64,000 nt of DNA from RGIG5612 sp050944475 (GTDB lineage Bacteria > Bacillota > Clostridia > Lachnospirales > Lachnospiraceae). Shown here piece after piece: positions 23,561 through 32,342 of the stretch. Under the pieces are notes generated by a model. That model saw nothing but the letters and a program-made list of their open reading frames with translations, was not told the origin of the DNA and ran no database searches. Every line of letters begins with the position of its first letter. Position 1 is the stretch's first letter. Both the position numbers and the translations under genes were made by a program. The stretch is taken from positions 62,001-126,000 of the forward strand of contig JBMNRD010000006.1 in assembly GCA_050944475.1 (NCBI GenBank), in the 5' to 3' direction.

Positions 23561-24568
23561 ATGAAAATAGCAGTTTTATGCGGAGGAACCAGTACTGAAA
23601 GAGAGGTCTCCCTAAAGACATCGGAAAAGGTGGCCATGGCACTGAAGTCAAAGGGTCATCAGGTGATTTTGGTTGACGCTTTCCTGGGGACACATGGAAA
23701 CTCCGGGTTCGATGTGGGGCAGGACATAGCCGATGCCGCACAGCAGTACAGGGCAATGACCTGCCTGATAAACGATGAGATGAGAAAATCAAGGGATTTT
23801 TTCGGGCCGGGTGTAATAGAAATCTGCAAAGAGGCCGATATAGTTTTTATAGGGCTTCACGGAGAGAACGGCGAGGATGGAAAAGTTCAGGCGGCCTTTG
23901 ATCTGATGAACGTTAAATATACCGGCTCAGGGTATCTGGGCAGCGCCGTTGCCATGAGTAAAAAACATACAAAATCCGTGCTTTCAGGAGTCATACCGAT
24001 GCCGGAGGGAATAGTTCTTGACCGTAAAAATCCCTTCAGGGAAAGGTTTTCCGTTCCTTGCGTAATCAAGCCCAGCAACGGAGGCTCCAGCGTAGGAGTG
24101 AGGATAGTAGAAAACGATGCTGACTATGACGAGGCTTTAATGTACGTTTTTAAGTACGACGAAACCGTTCTTGTGGAAGAATACATCAAGGGAAGGGAAC
24201 TGACCCAGGGCGTACTGGGCGGCAGGGCTCTGCCGCCGGTGGAAATCATCCCGGAGGAGGGCTTTTATGACTATGAAAGGAAATATAACGGAAAAACCTT
24301 AGAGGTATGTCCCGCCGATATTACTCGGGAAGTGCTGGAGGAAATGTCCCGCTATTCACTTCTGGCAGGTGAAATCCTCGGACTGTCGGTATATTACAGG
24401 ATAGATTACATTCTTGATAATAGGGGCAGGCTTTTTGCGCTGGAGGCGAACACCCTGCCCGGCATGACAGATACATCCCTGATTCCTCAGGAGGCGGCGG
24501 CGGAAGGAGTGGATTATCCCGAGCTTTGTGAGCTGATTATTGACCTTTCTATGGAAAAATACAGATAA
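23561..24568 (+). CDS. ddl: D-alanine-D-alanine ligase
   Basis: The enzyme joins two D-Ala for the peptidoglycan stem using ATP. The 335-residue protein starts KIAVLCGGTSTEREVSL and shows GLHGENGEDGKVQAAFDL, the ATP-grasp lysines (CVIKPSNGGSSVGV), RIDYILDNRGRLFALEANTLPGMT and the last part of the family C-terminus. GCAGAGG precedes ATG 23561. murF follows 16 bp downstream, so the two act in consecutive steps. Confidence 0.95.
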   Translation: MKIAVLCGGTSTEREVSLKTSEKVAMALKSKGHQVILVDAFLGTHGNSGFDVGQDIADAAQQYRAMTCLINDEMRKSRDFFGPGVIEICKEADIVFIGLHGENGEDGKVQAAFDLMNVKYTGSGYLGSAVAMSKKHTKSVLSGVIPMPEGIVLDRKNPFRERFSVPCVIKPSNGGSSVGVRIVENDADYDEALMYVFKYDETVLVEEYIKGRELTQGVLGGRALPPVEIIPEEGFYDYERKYNGKTLEVCPADITREVLEEMSRYSLLAGEILGLSVYYRIDYILDNRGRLFALEANTLPGMTDTSLIPQEAAAEGVDYPELCELIIDLSMEKYR

Positions 24569-24584
24569 AACCGGTAGGAGCAAA

Positions 24585-25970
24585 ATGAAAAACCTGACAT
24601 TCAGAAACATAAGGGAAGCAACCCGGGGCAAACTGATAGGCGGACACAAGGCTGATACCGGTGAGATTACCGCGGTGATTTCAGACAGCCGCAAGGTCAG
24701 ACCGGGCTGCCTGTTTCTTTGCATACCCGGAGAGCATGTCGACGGACATGACTTCGCCGTTCAGGCGGTAGAGGACGGAGCCGCAGGGGTAATGGCGGAG
24801 CGCATCATCCCGGAGCTTGACGCTCCGTGTATAATCGTGGACTCAATTCTTGAAGCCACACAAAGGCTTGCGGAGTATTATCGAAAAAGCCTTGAGATAA
24901 AGGTGGTGGGCATTACCGGCAGTGTGGGCAAGACCGGCACCAAGGAATTAATCGCCGCCGTTTTGAAAAGACGCTACAAGGTGGTGAAGACTCAAGGCAA
25001 TCTAAACAACCAGTGGGGGGTGCCCTTTACTATTTTCGAGATAGAAGAAGATGACGAAGCAGCCGTAATTGAGATGGGAATCAGCGGTTTCGGCGAGATG
25101 GATGAGCTGAGTTATATGGTAAAGCCGGACATTGTAGTAATAACCAACATCGGCCGGAGCCATCTGGAATTTCTCAAGAATCCGGACGGTATTCTCAAGG
25201 CAAAAAGCGAGATCTTCAATCATATGAATCCCGAGGGTCATATTATTCTCAACGGCGACGATGATATGTTAATCGGCTTGAAGCCGCCAAGCGGCAAAAG
25301 GCCGGAGTATTTCGGACTGAACAGGGAATGCGATGTCAGTGCGGAGCGCATCGTGGAAAAGGGCCTTGACGGCGTGGAATTTGATGTCGTTATCAGAGAC
25401 GGCGGAGGGAAAATATCCTTTCATGTGAACCTGCCCATACCCGGAAGGCATATGGTTTACAATGCGCTGGCGGCAGTTCAGGTGGGAATCGATATGGGGG
25501 TTCCGCTGATGGATATAAAGGAAGCTCTCAGCCGTGCTCAAGGCGTTGAAGGCAGAAACAGGATTATCCGTATGGACGGTTTGACCTTGATTGATGACTG
25601 TTACAATGCCTCGCCGGTCTCAATGATGGCGGCGGTGGATTTGCTGAAAAGCGTGAAAGGCAGAAAAGTGGCCATTTTAGGCGACATGTTCGAGCTGGGG
25701 GACGATTCGGACAAGTATCATTTCCAGGTCGGGCGGTATGCAGGCGAAAGCGGAGCCGACCTGATAATCTGTGTCGGTCAAAACAGTGAAAAGATGTTTA
25801 TGGGGGCAAGGCTTGCCTCCGATAAATCCGTAGAATATTTCAAATCCTTAGAAGATGCGATTGAAATGGTTCCGGCATTTCTGCGAAAGGGCGACACAGT
25901 ACTCCTGAAGGCCTCAAACGGAATGAATTTCAAACAGCTTCTGGGAGTATTGCAGGAGCGGGCCAATTGA
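24585..25970 (+). CDS. murF: UDP-MurNAc-tripeptide:D-Ala-D-Ala ligase MurF
   Basis: MurF adds the D-Ala-D-Ala made by Ddl to the UDP-MurNAc tripeptide. The 461-residue protein has the N-terminal substrate domain (DSRKVRPGCLFLCIPG), the ATP site GSVGKTGTKELIAAVL, the carbamylated-lysine region and the C-terminal domain (DDCYNASPVSM, ILGDMFELG). GGTAGGAG precedes the ATG. Its TGA overlaps the TTG start of the next gene. Confidence 0.95.
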   Translation: MKNLTFRNIREATRGKLIGGHKADTGEITAVISDSRKVRPGCLFLCIPGEHVDGHDFAVQAVEDGAAGVMAERIIPELDAPCIIVDSILEATQRLAEYYRKSLEIKVVGITGSVGKTGTKELIAAVLKRRYKVVKTQGNLNNQWGVPFTIFEIEEDDEAAVIEMGISGFGEMDELSYMVKPDIVVITNIGRSHLEFLKNPDGILKAKSEIFNHMNPEGHIILNGDDDMLIGLKPPSGKRPEYFGLNRECDVSAERIVEKGLDGVEFDVVIRDGGGKISFHVNLPIPGRHMVYNALAAVQVGIDMGVPLMDIKEALSRAQGVEGRNRIIRMDGLTLIDDCYNASPVSMMAAVDLLKSVKGRKVAILGDMFELGDDSDKYHFQVGRYAGESGADLIICVGQNSEKMFMGARLASDKSVEYFKSLEDAIEMVPAFLRKGDTVLLKASNGMNFKQLLGVLQERAN

Positions 25971-27091
25971 AGGTAATAACCGGAAAGACAGATTTAACGG
26001 CGCGGTATGATTTAAGGAACATTTCCCCATTGCGGGAAATGCTCTTTTTCGACATAGAGACTACCGGCCTGAGAAAGGAAACCACTCAGCTTTATCTGAT
26101 AGGCTGCGGTTTTTTTGATGAGGAGGGAACCTTCACCGTGCGCCAGTGGCTGACGGAAAGTGCCGGGGACGAAAGAGAAATTCTGCAGGAATTCATCGAA
26201 TTTGCAAAAGACTTCAGCACCCTTGTCCACTTTAACGGTTACGGCTTTGACATTCCCTATATTGCCTACAAGGCAGAGTATTATGGAATGACAATGGACT
26301 TCGTTTCATTCAAAAACCTTGATATCTACAAGGAAATCAGGCATCTGAAAAAGTTTCTGGGTCTTCCGAGAATGAACCAGACCACGGTGGAGGATTTTTT
26401 GAAGGTCGAAAGAGAAGATACGATGGACGGGGGCAAGCTGATTCCGTATTATTATGAATACGAAAAAAACGGCGATCCTCTATGCGAGCACTTGCTCTTG
26501 CTTCATAATTTTGATGACATTAAGGGCATGCTGCAGCTTACATCGGCCCTTGCTTATGCGGATGTTTTTAAGAACGGCTTTGAATATAAGGGGACGGAGG
26601 TCGTCAGGACTATTGAAGGCCCCGCCGTTGTGATAATTGAGGGCAGGCTGGAAAATCCGGTTCCGGTTCCCGTAAGCCACGGCAAAAAGTTATACGAAGA
26701 TGAGGACGATCTGCTTATTTGCATGGAGAATGAATTGCTTCAGATAAACCTGCGTTTGTTTGAAGGGGAGGGACGTCTGCCGCTTAAGGACGTGGAAAAC
26801 TATTATTACCTGCCCGCGGAGGATAGGGTGATTCATAAGGATGTGGGAGCCTTTGTGGATAAAAGATTCCGCAAAAAGGCAACAGCAAAGAATTGCTTCT
26901 TAAAAACGGAGGGTCAGTTTGCACCGTGCTTCTGTACTGATTTTCAAGGTCGAAGAGTCTTTGAAATTCCGTGCGTGCGGGGAAGGCGTACTGTCTCCGT
27001 TCCGGCGCTTGAGGCGGATGTCTTTGCGGATCTTACTCCGGAGGAGGGAAGGTATCTTCTGGAAACGATTCTGGCCACGGCAATTCGCTAA
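25967..27091 (+). CDS. RNase H-fold exonuclease domain protein (YprB-like)
   Basis: The 374-residue product begins with TTG at 25967 inside the murF stop (TTGA); GGAG lies at 25955-25958. FFDIETTGLR at about residue 28 is an ExoI-type motif, with LVHFNGYGFDIPYIA and the later HNFDDIKGM giving the other DEDD-like acidic positions. This matches the YprB/RNase_H_2 group. The C-terminal half (about 215-374) is a less defined domain. Substrate unknown. It is translationally coupled to murF. Confidence 0.82.
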   Translation: MKVITGKTDLTARYDLRNISPLREMLFFDIETTGLRKETTQLYLIGCGFFDEEGTFTVRQWLTESAGDEREILQEFIEFAKDFSTLVHFNGYGFDIPYIAYKAEYYGMTMDFVSFKNLDIYKEIRHLKKFLGLPRMNQTTVEDFLKVEREDTMDGGKLIPYYYEYEKNGDPLCEHLLLLHNFDDIKGMLQLTSALAYADVFKNGFEYKGTEVVRTIEGPAVVIIEGRLENPVPVPVSHGKKLYEDEDDLLICMENELLQINLRLFEGEGRLPLKDVENYYYLPAEDRVIHKDVGAFVDKRFRKKATAKNCFLKTEGQFAPCFCTDFQGRRVFEIPCVRGRRTVSVPALEADVFADLTPEEGRYLLETILATAIR

Positions 27092-27169
27092 AATCGGGAA
27101 TTCCGGCCTTTGTGGGTATTATTCACAAAAATAACATTATTATTTTGTAAAATTGTGCAAAAAATATGC

Positions 27170-27198
27170 TTTACACGTTTTCAGTGTTATGAGATAAT
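27170..27198 (+). promoter_or_regulatory. Promoter of the bcd-etfB-etfA operon
   Basis: TTTACA (27170-27175) and GATAAT (27193-27198) are 17 bp apart in an AT-rich 249-bp gap. The long leader to the ATG at 27341 shows no clear riboswitch. Confidence 0.65.
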
Positions 27199-27340
27199 AA
27201 TCGCTAAATATTTGTCTTTTTTAACAAATACCCCGGTGCAGTTCGGGAATTTGAGAAAAAGACCGTTTTTTGAATTAACATTGTTTATTTTTTAACAAAG
27301 ACAGCAGCGTTGTGAGAATATTTCCATAGGAGGTTTAAGA

Positions 27341-28480
27341 ATGGATTTCACATTGAGCAAGGGTCATGAGATGGCCGGAACCCTGTTCAGGGAGTTTTCC
27401 GAGACAGAGGTAAAGCCGTTGGCCCAGGAGATTGACGAAACCGGGCGTTTCCCGTTCGAAACGGTGGAAAAGCTTGGGAAATTCGGAATGATGGGTGTAC
27501 CGGTTCCAAGGGAACTGGGCGGTCAGGGCTGCGACACTTTGACCTATATACTGCTTGTTGAGGAGCTCTCAAGGGTATGTGCCACCACAGGGGTCATTGT
27601 TTCCGCTCACACATCACTTTGTGCAGGGCCCATCATGGAGTTCGGCAGCAAGGAACAGCAGGAAAAATATCTTCCCGATCTGGCCTCAGGAAAGAAAATA
27701 GGCGCCTTCGGTCTTACCGAACCGGGTGCGGGAACAGATGTCTCCGGACAACAGACAAAGGCCGTTCTTGACGGAGACAATTACATTCTCAACGGCTCGA
27801 AGATTTTTATCACCAACGGCGGCGTGGCGGATGTGTTCATTATATTTGCAACGGTTGACAAGACTCTCGGCATCAAGGGGATTTCAGCCTTCATAGTTGA
27901 GAAAAACTTTCCGGGCTTTTCAATAGGAACCGTTGAGAACAAAATGGGCATCCGCGCCTCATCTACAACAGAGCTTATTTTTCAGGACTGTGTTGTTCCG
28001 AAGGAAAATCTTCTCGGACAGGAGGGCAAGGGGTTCTCAATCGCCATGCAGACTCTCGACGGAGGACGTATAGGCATCGGCGCTCAGGCACTCGGCATTG
28101 CCCAGGGCGCGTTTGACGCTACAATTGCCTATGTTAAAGAAAGAAAGCAGTTCGGCAAGCCTATTTCCAAGTTCCAGAATACACAGTTTCAGCTTGCCGA
28201 CATGTATGCGAAGATTGAGGCGGCAAGGCTTTTGGTTTATAAGGCCGCCATGGCAAAGGATACACAGAAGACATATTCGGTTGAGGCCGCAACTGCCAAG
28301 CTTGTTGCTTCCGAGACGGCTATGGAGGTCACCACAAAGGCGGTTCAGCTCCACGGCGGATATGGCTACACCAGGGAGTATGACGTTGAGCGTATGATGC
28401 GTGATGCAAAGATAACGGAGATATATGAGGGAACCAGCGAGGTTCAGAGAATGGTTATTTCCGGCAGCATTTTGAAATAA
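27341..28480 (+). CDS. bcd: Acyl-CoA dehydrogenase, probably butyryl-CoA dehydrogenase
   Basis: This 379-residue flavoprotein shows family motifs FGLTEPGAGTDVSG, YILNGSKIFITNG, and the catalytic glutamate region TEIYEGTSEVQRM. With EtfA and EtfB it reduces crotonyl-CoA to butyryl-CoA; in Clostridia the complex also reduces ferredoxin by electron bifurcation. etfB and etfA follow at once, which supports the butyryl-CoA reading over a fatty-acid beta-oxidation role. Thiolase, Hbd and Crt genes are not nearby. TAGGAGG precedes the ATG. Confidence 0.92.
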   Translation: MDFTLSKGHEMAGTLFREFSETEVKPLAQEIDETGRFPFETVEKLGKFGMMGVPVPRELGGQGCDTLTYILLVEELSRVCATTGVIVSAHTSLCAGPIMEFGSKEQQEKYLPDLASGKKIGAFGLTEPGAGTDVSGQQTKAVLDGDNYILNGSKIFITNGGVADVFIIFATVDKTLGIKGISAFIVEKNFPGFSIGTVENKMGIRASSTTELIFQDCVVPKENLLGQEGKGFSIAMQTLDGGRIGIGAQALGIAQGAFDATIAYVKERKQFGKPISKFQNTQFQLADMYAKIEAARLLVYKAAMAKDTQKTYSVEAATAKLVASETAMEVTTKAVQLHGGYGYTREYDVERMMRDAKITEIYEGTSEVQRMVISGSILK

Positions 28481-28498
28481 GAAGGGAGCGTGTGGAAA

Positions 28499-29281
28499 AT
28501 GAAGATTATAGTTTGTATCAAACAGGTTCCCGACACAAAGGGCGGCGTACAGTTTAATCCGGACGGAACGCTTAACAGGGCGGCAATGATGGCCATTATG
28601 AATCCGGACGACAAGTCGGGCCTTGAGGCCGCGCTCAGACTGAAAGACGAGCACGGGGCAGAGGTTACGGTTATCACCATGGGTCTTCCAAAGGCAGCAG
28701 ATGTGCTGATGGAGGCGCTGGCCATGGGCGCAGATAAGGCTATCCTTATTACCGACAGAGTGCTTGGCGGTGCCGACACCTGGGCAACTTCATCGACCGT
28801 TGCAGCGGGCATCAGGAAGCTTGAGTATGACTTGATTATTACCGGCCGCCAGGCTATAGACGGAGATACGGCACAAGTAGGTCCGCAGATTTCGGAACAT
28901 CTCGGAATCCCGGTGATTTCATATGCTCAGGATATTAAGATTGACGGCGACAGCGTAATTGTTCAAAGGCAGTATGACGACAGATATCATGTGGTAAAGG
29001 CGAAAATGCCTTGCCTGATTACCGCCCTTTCCGAGTTGAACAAGCCCCGTTACATGACCCCGGCTGGCATTTTCGATGCCGTGAATGCGGACATTACCGT
29101 ATGGGGCAGGAATGACTTGAAGGATCTTGACGATGCCGACATCGGACTTGCAGGCTCGCCTACAAAGATTGCGAAGGCCTCAGACAAGGTTCGCAAGGGC
29201 CAGGGTGAGAAAGTTGTGCTTGATCCCGAGGAATCCGTTAGCTATATAATGGAAAAACTCGGCGAAAAGCATATCATTTGA
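28499..29281 (+). CDS. etfB: Electron transfer flavoprotein beta subunit
   Basis: The 260-residue subunit starts MKIIVCIKQVPDTK, typical of EtfB, and contains DPEESVSYIMEKL at the end and ITGRQAIDGDTAQVGPQ in the middle. It binds FAD/AMP and passes electrons to the partner dehydrogenase. The ATG at 28499 is chosen over an upstream GTG (28490) because of GAAGGGAG at 28481-28488. Confidence 0.93.
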   Translation: MKIIVCIKQVPDTKGGVQFNPDGTLNRAAMMAIMNPDDKSGLEAALRLKDEHGAEVTVITMGLPKAADVLMEALAMGADKAILITDRVLGGADTWATSSTVAAGIRKLEYDLIITGRQAIDGDTAQVGPQISEHLGIPVISYAQDIKIDGDSVIVQRQYDDRYHVVKAKMPCLITALSELNKPRYMTPAGIFDAVNADITVWGRNDLKDLDDADIGLAGSPTKIAKASDKVRKGQGEKVVLDPEESVSYIMEKLGEKHII

Positions 29282-29300
29282 TGAAGGACAGGTGAATTAA

Positions 29301-30347
29301 ATGAATTTACAGGATTATAAAGGTGTGTGCGTGTTTGCCGAGCAGGTTGATAACAAGCTCTCCGGCATCGCATTTGAACTACTGGGGGAAGCCAATAAAT
29401 TGGCAGATGCGCTCGGAGTTTCCGTAACTGCGGTTGTATGCGGCAGCAATATTGCACCGCTCGCGGATGAGCTTGCCGCCTATGGAGCAGACAGGGTTAT
29501 CGTTGTTGACGACCCGGAGCTTAAGGACTACAGAACAGAGCCGTATGCACATGCTTTGGCATCAGCTATCAACGAGTTCAAGCCGGAAATCGTTCTGGTG
29601 GGGGCAACGCCGATCGGACGCGATCTGGCTCCCAGAGTATCCGCAAGGGTGGCGACAGGACTTACGGCGGACTGCACAAGCCTTGAAATCGGAGATTACC
29701 CGCTTACAGCACAGCCCGACAAGGAGCAGCTTCATAATCAGCTTCTCATGACCCGCCCAGCTTTCGGCGGAAACACCATCGCAACTATCGCCTGCCCGTA
29801 TAACCGTCCGCAGATGGCAACGGTACGTCCGGGTGTTATGCAGCGCCTTCCGAAGGAAGCAGGCAGAAAGGCGGAGGTTGTTGAATTCAATCCGGGCTTT
29901 ATTCCCGACAACAAATATGTTGAGATTCTTGAGATTGTCAAGTCGGTAGCCGAAGCCGTGGATATTATGGATGCAAAGATTCTTGTCTCCGGCGGCCGCG
30001 GCATGGGAAATGCCGAGAACTTTGAAATTTTGAAGGACCTTGCAAAGGCCCTTGGCGGTGAAATTTCATGTTCGCGCGCAGTTGTTGACGCCGGCTGGAT
30101 GCCTAAGAGCATGCAGGTCGGCCAGACAGGAAAGACCGTCCGCCCGACACTCTATGTGGCTTGCGGTATCTCCGGAGCTATCCAGCATTTGGCGGGAATG
30201 GAGGAGTCCGACATAATCATCGCAATAAATAAGGACGAGACCGCACCTATCTTTGACGTGGCGGATTACGGAATTGTCGGCGATGTGTTCAAGATTGTCC
30301 CGGAACTGACTAAGCAGATTTTAGAGGTTAAGGCTGCGAAGAATTGA
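29301..30347 (+). CDS. etfA: Electron transfer flavoprotein alpha subunit
   Basis: The 348-residue subunit has the FAD domain with the SGGRGMG turn, QVGQTGKTVRPTLYVACGISG and IIAINKDETAPIFDVADYGIVGD, all standard EtfA motifs. It completes the Bcd-Etf complex. It converges with the LysR gene on the other strand, 14 bp between stops. Confidence 0.94.
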   Translation: MNLQDYKGVCVFAEQVDNKLSGIAFELLGEANKLADALGVSVTAVVCGSNIAPLADELAAYGADRVIVVDDPELKDYRTEPYAHALASAINEFKPEIVLVGATPIGRDLAPRVSARVATGLTADCTSLEIGDYPLTAQPDKEQLHNQLLMTRPAFGGNTIATIACPYNRPQMATVRPGVMQRLPKEAGRKAEVVEFNPGFIPDNKYVEILEIVKSVAEAVDIMDAKILVSGGRGMGNAENFEILKDLAKALGGEISCSRAVVDAGWMPKSMQVGQTGKTVRPTLYVACGISGAIQHLAGMEESDIIIAINKDETAPIFDVADYGIVGDVFKIVPELTKQILEVKAAKN

Positions 30348-30361
30348 TTAAGGCCGCACAA

Positions 30362-31249
30362 TTATTTGGGCGACAGGGCTTCTATATTGTTTAAAAACGC
30401 ATTAATTGCTTCATTGAGAACGGGTGTATGCCAGCAAATGGCATTTTGATTTATGGAATCAAGCCCGGCAAGCGGATATATGTCTACTTTTTCATTGAAA
30501 CAATTTTTTGCGATTGTCAGCGGCATGAGCGTAAATCCCATGTTCGCATTTACCAATGCCATTACGGATTGATATGAGTTGCATTTGATAATACGTTCCG
30601 GCTCCAGGCCCTTGTCTTTGCATAACCGCATAACAAAATCTACAAGGAAAGGTCCCGTTCTTTGATATTCCGTTATAAGAGGAAAATCCTTTAAAAAACG
30701 GAAGTCATTCAGATTAACCTGAGGAAAGAGAGACTTTTTTATTACAAGTGCAAACCGGTTACTGCTTGTTGTGTATACCTGCATATTCGGCTGGCTTTCC
30801 GCATGCGTTTGAAATGTAAAATATAAATCATGCAGTCTGTTGTTCATACTATGCAGCTGCTCAATACCCGTGCCGATATCAACCTCTATTTGAATATCGG
30901 GAAACAATTCTTTGAAACCGGAAATATATTCGCACATTTCAGGGATAGAAGAAGGAACGGCAAAGAATTTAAGCCTTCCAATTTTTCCCTCGGAAATATT
31001 TCTAAGGACGGTTTTCATTGCCTGAAGAGTATCGATAATCCGGTTCGCGGCATTAAATAAAACCTCTCCGGATTCCGTGAGAATCAGTTTGCCGGATTCC
31101 CTTCTCAGCAATTGAGCATTAACTTCGGATTCAAGCTTGGATATCTGCTGACTGATTGCCGGCTGGGTAACGAAGTGTTTTTCTGCGGACTTCGTAAGGC
31201 TGCCGGTGTTAACGGTGGAAATATAATACTCAAGTTGTGTCGTATTCAT
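30362..31249 (-). CDS. LysR-family transcriptional regulator (distal of a tandem pair)
   Basis: The 295-residue protein has the LysR winged helix (SLTKSAEKHFVTQPAISQQISKLE, about 15-38) and the two-lobe effector domain (about 90-290). It is downstream of another LysR gene on the minus strand with a four-base ATGA overlap (31246-31249), so they are expressed together. The pair diverges from the transporter gene at 32343. Effector unknown; the adjacent genes suggest an organic acid or aromatic keto acid. Confidence 0.88.
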   Translation of the reverse strand: MNTTQLEYYISTVNTGSLTKSAEKHFVTQPAISQQISKLESEVNAQLLRRESGKLILTESGEVLFNAANRIIDTLQAMKTVLRNISEGKIGRLKFFAVPSSIPEMCEYISGFKELFPDIQIEVDIGTGIEQLHSMNNRLHDLYFTFQTHAESQPNMQVYTTSSNRFALVIKKSLFPQVNLNDFRFLKDFPLITEYQRTGPFLVDFVMRLCKDKGLEPERIIKCNSYQSVMALVNANMGFTLMPLTIAKNCFNEKVDIYPLAGLDSINQNAICWHTPVLNEAINAFLNNIEALSPK

Positions 31250-32121
31250 AGACGATTCCTTTGACTATTCGCTGAACGGGAATTCGGAAAACATAATTCA
31301 AATAAATTAAATGAAGAAATAAAAAAACTTTTATTGGCGTTATATAAAACGGAGGGCGTGAAGGAGGCTTCCGGATTGTCTAACGGTATTACCTGAATGT
31401 TTTCATACAGCTCCCGGTCGACGAAGTATTCAGGAACTATGGATGCGCTCGGCCTTGAGTTTACAGTAATCAGAACACTCTCATAATCACTGTAATGGCA
31501 GGTAATTTCATTCTCGAATCCCAAAATACGTCTTAAAGCTTTAACCATGGAGTATATTGCTTCGCCGGAAGTACGATTAATAGATACAAACGGCACCTGC
31601 TTGGGATTGCCGGATTTTTTATTGACAATTAAACATAGTTTAGAATCACATAGTGTTGCCAGGCTAAAACCGGGGAGTATGAATGCTTTATCCGGAACAA
31701 AGCAAAGGTCATATTCAGCCGGATTTTTCGGATCCAGGAAGGTTATAATATCAACATTTGTGTTTATATCAGGATAAAAGCGGCTTAAATTTGATATGTA
31801 TATATCCATAAACGGTTTTACGGAAGCAAATGAAGCAATGCTGAATATACTTTGCTTGCCGCTTTCCAAGGCATCTATTCTGTCAAGGGCCTGTTCTTCT
31901 ATATCCAGAATGGTTTTTGCATATTTCATGCATTCGTAGCCCGCTGAAGTAGGCATCACATGGCGGGTATCCCGGTTCAATAAAGTGACACCGAGTTCGT
32001 CTTCCAGAGCGGAAATCTGCCTGCTGATGGTGGATTTTGAAACACCGAAACTATTGGCCGCCGCCGAAAAGTTCTTATAATTTATTACTGCGAGAAAATA
32101 ACGAAATTGCAACAAATCCAT
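31246..32121 (-). CDS. LysR-family transcriptional regulator (promoter-proximal)
   Basis: ATG at 32121 follows GGAG by nine bases; the longer frame to 32136 would need TTG. The 291-residue product has the helix-turn-helix NFSAAANSFGVSKSTISRQISALEDELG and an effector domain with degenerate ends. It is divergent from the DASS transporter, the classical arrangement for LysR control. The second LysR gene overlaps its stop. Two LysR genes in one transcript may respond to two signals or form mixed oligomers; not demonstrated. Confidence 0.88.
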   Translation of the reverse strand: MDLLQFRYFLAVINYKNFSAAANSFGVSKSTISRQISALEDELGVTLLNRDTRHVMPTSAGYECMKYAKTILDIEEQALDRIDALESGKQSIFSIASFASVKPFMDIYISNLSRFYPDINTNVDIITFLDPKNPAEYDLCFVPDKAFILPGFSLATLCDSKLCLIVNKKSGNPKQVPFVSINRTSGEAIYSMVKALRRILGFENEITCHYSDYESVLITVNSRPSASIVPEYFVDRELYENIQVIPLDNPEASFTPSVLYNANKSFFISSFNLFELCFPNSRSANSQRNRL

Positions 32122-32177
32122 AATATAATGCTCCAAAGCGGAAAGAAATACCTATTGCTGCTCATAATAATAGCATA

Positions 32178-32207
32178 ATTATCGTCAAAAAACAATAGCT
32201 GTTTCAA
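32178..32207 (-). promoter_or_regulatory. Promoter of the LysR pair
   Basis: On the minus strand TTGAAA (32207-32202) and GATAAT (32183-32178) are 18 bp apart, 57 bp before the ATG. It lies back-to-back with the promoter at 32238, leaving about 30 bp between the -35 boxes for a shared LysR site. Confidence 0.6.
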
Positions 32208-32237
32208 TTTGCTTATAACGAGGCCGAGAACTATGAT

Positions 32238-32266
32238 TTTACAACAGAGTTTTTTCTTCCTATATT
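32238..32266 (+). promoter_or_regulatory. Promoter of the transporter-IorAB operon
   Basis: TTTACA (32238-32243) and TATATT (32261-32266) are 17 bp apart, 77 bp before ATG 32343. Confidence 0.65.
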
Positions 32267-32342
32267 AGTAGCAGAGTAAGCTAAAAGGGGGAGCTTATTA
32301 TCTTTAGGTTAAAAATTATAATATAAGGGAGGTATGTCACTT